Translations under genes and position numbers: made by a program | The notes under the pieces: model-generated | What the model saw: only the letters and a program-made list of their open reading frames with translations | What the model was told of the DNA's origin: nothing | Databases searched by the model: none | NCBI GenBank assembly: GCA_002428085.1 | Contig: DJAA01000046.1 | Location: 10,816 to 36,714, forward strand | DNA from: Sulfurimonas sp. UBA6014 | GTDB taxonomy: Bacteria > Campylobacterota > Campylobacteria > Campylobacterales > Sulfurimonadaceae | Direction of reading: 5' to 3' | DNA: 25,899 bases | Shown: positions 24,380 to 25,899 of the stretch, piece by piece | How positions within the stretch are numbered: position 1 is the stretch's first letter | How the letters are laid out: each line of letters starts with the position of its first letter

Positions 24380-25549
24380 ATGCTAACAAACCGCATTAAC
24401 ACATTATCTGAATCAATTACCATCGCTATAACTACACTTGCTCAAGAATTAAAAGCAAGTGGAAAAGATGTTTTGAGTTTTTCCGCGGGCGAACCTGACT
24501 TTGGAACGCCACAGGTGATAAAAGATGCAGCAATAGCTGCAATCAATAATAACTTTTCAAAATATACCGCTGTAGATGGAATTCTTCCTCTTAAAGAAGC
24601 TATTGCTTTGAAACTTAAAAGAGATAATGGACTTATCTATACTCCAAACCAAATCATGACAAACAATGGTGCAAAACACTCTTTGTTTAATCTTTTTGCT
24701 GTCACAATCGAAAATGGTGCCGAGGTAATTATTCCTGCTCCTTACTGGGTTACTTACCCTGAGCTTGTGAAGTATTGCGGTGGGGTTGTAGTTGAGATTC
24801 AAACAGATGATGCAAGTGGTTTTAAAATAACTCCAGAACAACTCAAAGCTGCCATCACTCCAAAAACAGTGATGCTTGTTCTTACCTCTCCTTCAAATCC
24901 AACGGGCTGTATTTATTCAAAAGAAGAACTGACTGCACTTGGAAAAGTTTTAGAAGGAACTGACATCATTGTGGCAAGTGATGAAATGTATGAAAAACTT
25001 ACCTTTGATGGTACTTTTACCTCTGCAGCAGCCGTGAGTGAGGATATGTTTAAGCGAACAGTCACGATCAATGGTCTCAGTAAATCAGTAGCCATGACGG
25101 GCTGGAGATTTGGTTATATGGCTGCGGCAAATACAGAGCTTATCCAAGCAACAAAAAAACTTCAGTCTCAAAGCACATCAAATGTCAACTCTATCACCCA
25201 AATGGCAGCAATTGCAGGGCTTAATGGTAGTGCAGATGCAGAGATAGAGATGATGAGAAAAGTGTTTATAGAGCGCCGTGATGAAGCGGTAAAACTCATA
25301 AATGCTATCGATGGACTCAGCGTTATTAAGCCAGATGGTGCTTTTTATTTATTTGTAAACATTAAAGAAGTGAGTAATGATTCTCTTACTTTTGCAAAAG
25401 AACTTTTAGATAAAAAACTCGTAGCAGTTGTGCCAGGTATTGCATTTGGAAGTGAGGGACATTTTCGACTCAGCTTTGCGACAAATATCGAAACAATACG
25501 AACAGGAATTGCAAGAATAGCTGAGTACGTAAAAGAACTTAAAGCGTAA
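24380..25549 (+). CDS. aspC: Aspartate aminotransferase (class I, subgroup Ib)
   Basis: Pyridoxal phosphate enzyme that interconverts aspartate and oxaloacetate with glutamate/2-oxoglutarate. It is 389 residues. The cofactor lysine is Lys235 in GLSKSVAMTGWRFGY, the SPSNPTG motif lies at 170-176, and the aspartate of the cofactor pocket is in VASDEMYEKL. The conserved FSAGEPDFGTP near residues 34-44 marks the bacterial Ib type. It has its own promoter. Campylobacter annotation names the homologue in this position aspB. A terminator follows 2 bases after the stop. Confidence 0.93.
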   Translation: MLTNRINTLSESITIAITTLAQELKASGKDVLSFSAGEPDFGTPQVIKDAAIAAINNNFSKYTAVDGILPLKEAIALKLKRDNGLIYTPNQIMTNNGAKHSLFNLFAVTIENGAEVIIPAPYWVTYPELVKYCGGVVVEIQTDDASGFKITPEQLKAAITPKTVMLVLTSPSNPTGCIYSKEELTALGKVLEGTDIIVASDEMYEKLTFDGTFTSAAAVSEDMFKRTVTINGLSKSVAMTGWRFGYMAAANTELIQATKKLQSQSTSNVNSITQMAAIAGLNGSADAEIEMMRKVFIERRDEAVKLINAIDGLSVIKPDGAFYLFVNIKEVSNDSLTFAKELLDKKLVAVVPGIAFGSEGHFRLSFATNIETIRTGIARIAEYVKELKA

Positions 25550-25551
25550 TC

Positions 25552-25582
25552 TTTTCCCATGCTAAACTTTGGCATGGGAAAA
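25552..25582. terminator. Bidirectional intrinsic terminator
   Basis: Perfect 11-bp stem TTTTCCCATGC / GCATGGGAAAA with a 9-base loop, with A-run on one side and T-run on the other. It serves the aminotransferase gene on the plus strand and the small gene on the minus strand. Confidence 0.88.
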
Positions 25583-25585
25583 AAA

Positions 25586-25789
25586 TTATTTTAAAGCTCT
25601 CAAAGCTTCGATAACCTCGTCAAGATTTGCCATTGGGATATGCACTTTCCACTCTGGCTCATTTGCATTTCCTACTAAAGATATCCCAATACTAGCCACA
25701 TCTTCACTCTTCTCACCATAAGGTTTTTCTATTTTAGTTACCGAGATAACACCTTTTTTTGTTCCACTTAAATTGATGACTGTTGACAT
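25586..25789 (-). CDS. Small conserved-looking protein of unknown function
   Basis: A 67-residue soluble protein, not assigned to a family. The sequence alternates short beta-like stretches (VINLSGTKKGVISVTKI, ASIGISLVG, EWKVHIPM) with a C-terminal helix LDEVIEALRALK. No cysteines, signal peptide or membrane segment. It is supported as real by a strong AAGGAG six to seven bases before the ATG and by the bidirectional terminator right behind its stop. The second palindromic repeat lies in its upstream region, about 18 bases before the start, so it would be in or near the promoter or leader. Confidence 0.7.
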   Translation of the reverse strand: MSTVINLSGTKKGVISVTKIEKPYGEKSEDVASIGISLVGNANEPEWKVHIPMANLDEVIEALRALK

Positions 25790-25807
25790 ATTCTTGCTCC
25801 TTAAATA

Positions 25808-25898
25808 TAGACTTCTTTCATAACCTAAAACTAAGCGAACGATTCTGCAGCGTTAGCGAAGCCTTAGTGAGTGTGTTTTAGGTTATGAAAGAAGTCTA
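25808..25898. repeat. 91-bp palindromic repeat, copy 2
   Basis: Perfect terminal inverted repeat: 25 bases at 25807-25831 are the exact complement of 25875-25899. Inner pairs ACTAAG/CTTAGT (25830-25835 and 25863-25868) and AACG/CGTT continue the stem around a CTGCAG-containing loop. The window ends with the element, so the right flank and any target duplication cannot be read. It is near-identical in the core to the copy at 16198. Confidence 0.9.
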
Positions 25899-25899
25899 T

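Noticed and set aside
1..25899. CRISPR arrays, tRNA or rRNA genes, transposases, phage genes
   Set aside because: Scanned by eye on both strands; no regularly spaced direct repeats, cloverleaf-like T-arm sequences or mobile-element proteins were seen.

Overview
The window looks like the chromosome of a Campylobacterota member, most likely of the Sulfurimonas type. It is AT-rich and densely packed with short or overlapping gene junctions. It carries the block flgA-ubiX-coaD-tmk ... hisS-speA-cysE-aspartate aminotransferase, whose gene order I recall from Campylobacter and relatives. The genus is inference; the phylum is well supported by this synteny and by the protein sequences.

Left third (1-10060, minus strand): a complete-looking guanidine assimilation operon. 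In transcription order it holds a periplasmic binding protein, a permease and an ATPase (ABC importer), the two carboxyguanidine deiminase subunits (DUF1989; older name urea carboxylase-associated proteins), a biotin-dependent guanidine carboxylase (older name urea carboxylase), an EamA-type transporter and allophanate hydrolase, which runs off the left edge. The leader carries a clear guanidine-I (ykkC) riboswitch. A second guanidine sensor, a guanidine-II (mini-ykkC) riboswitch with two ACGR-loop hairpins, lies inside the operon just before the carboxylase gene. The pathway read from the genes is: guanidine import, ATP- and bicarbonate-dependent carboxylation, deimination to allophanate plus ammonia, then hydrolysis to ammonia and CO2.

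Middle (10012-16288, plus strand): a possible bidirectional promoter with a shared -10 box separates the guanidine operon from a three-gene type I secretion-like set: an ABC membrane domain without its ATPase domain, a HlyD-type adaptor and a TolC-type outer membrane protein. Next come a calcineurin-like phosphatase that may be translated from a leaderless mRNA, a phosphoribosyltransferase, QueF, and a small protein that aligns with QueF but lacks the catalytic Cys and Asp. A 91-bp palindromic repeat follows.

Right third (16306-25899): conserved housekeeping genes flgA, ubiX, coaD and tmk on the plus strand. A convergent minus-strand pair, a DEAD-box RNA helicase and a DUF3617 protein, sits between tmk and hisS. 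Then hisS, speA, cysE and an aspartate aminotransferase follow on the plus strand. A bidirectional terminator, a small unknown minus-strand gene and a second copy of the palindromic repeat close the window. The two repeat copies differ at one arm position by a compensatory base-pair change, so the hairpin itself seems to be maintained.

No tRNA, rRNA, CRISPR array, transposase or phage gene was recognised.
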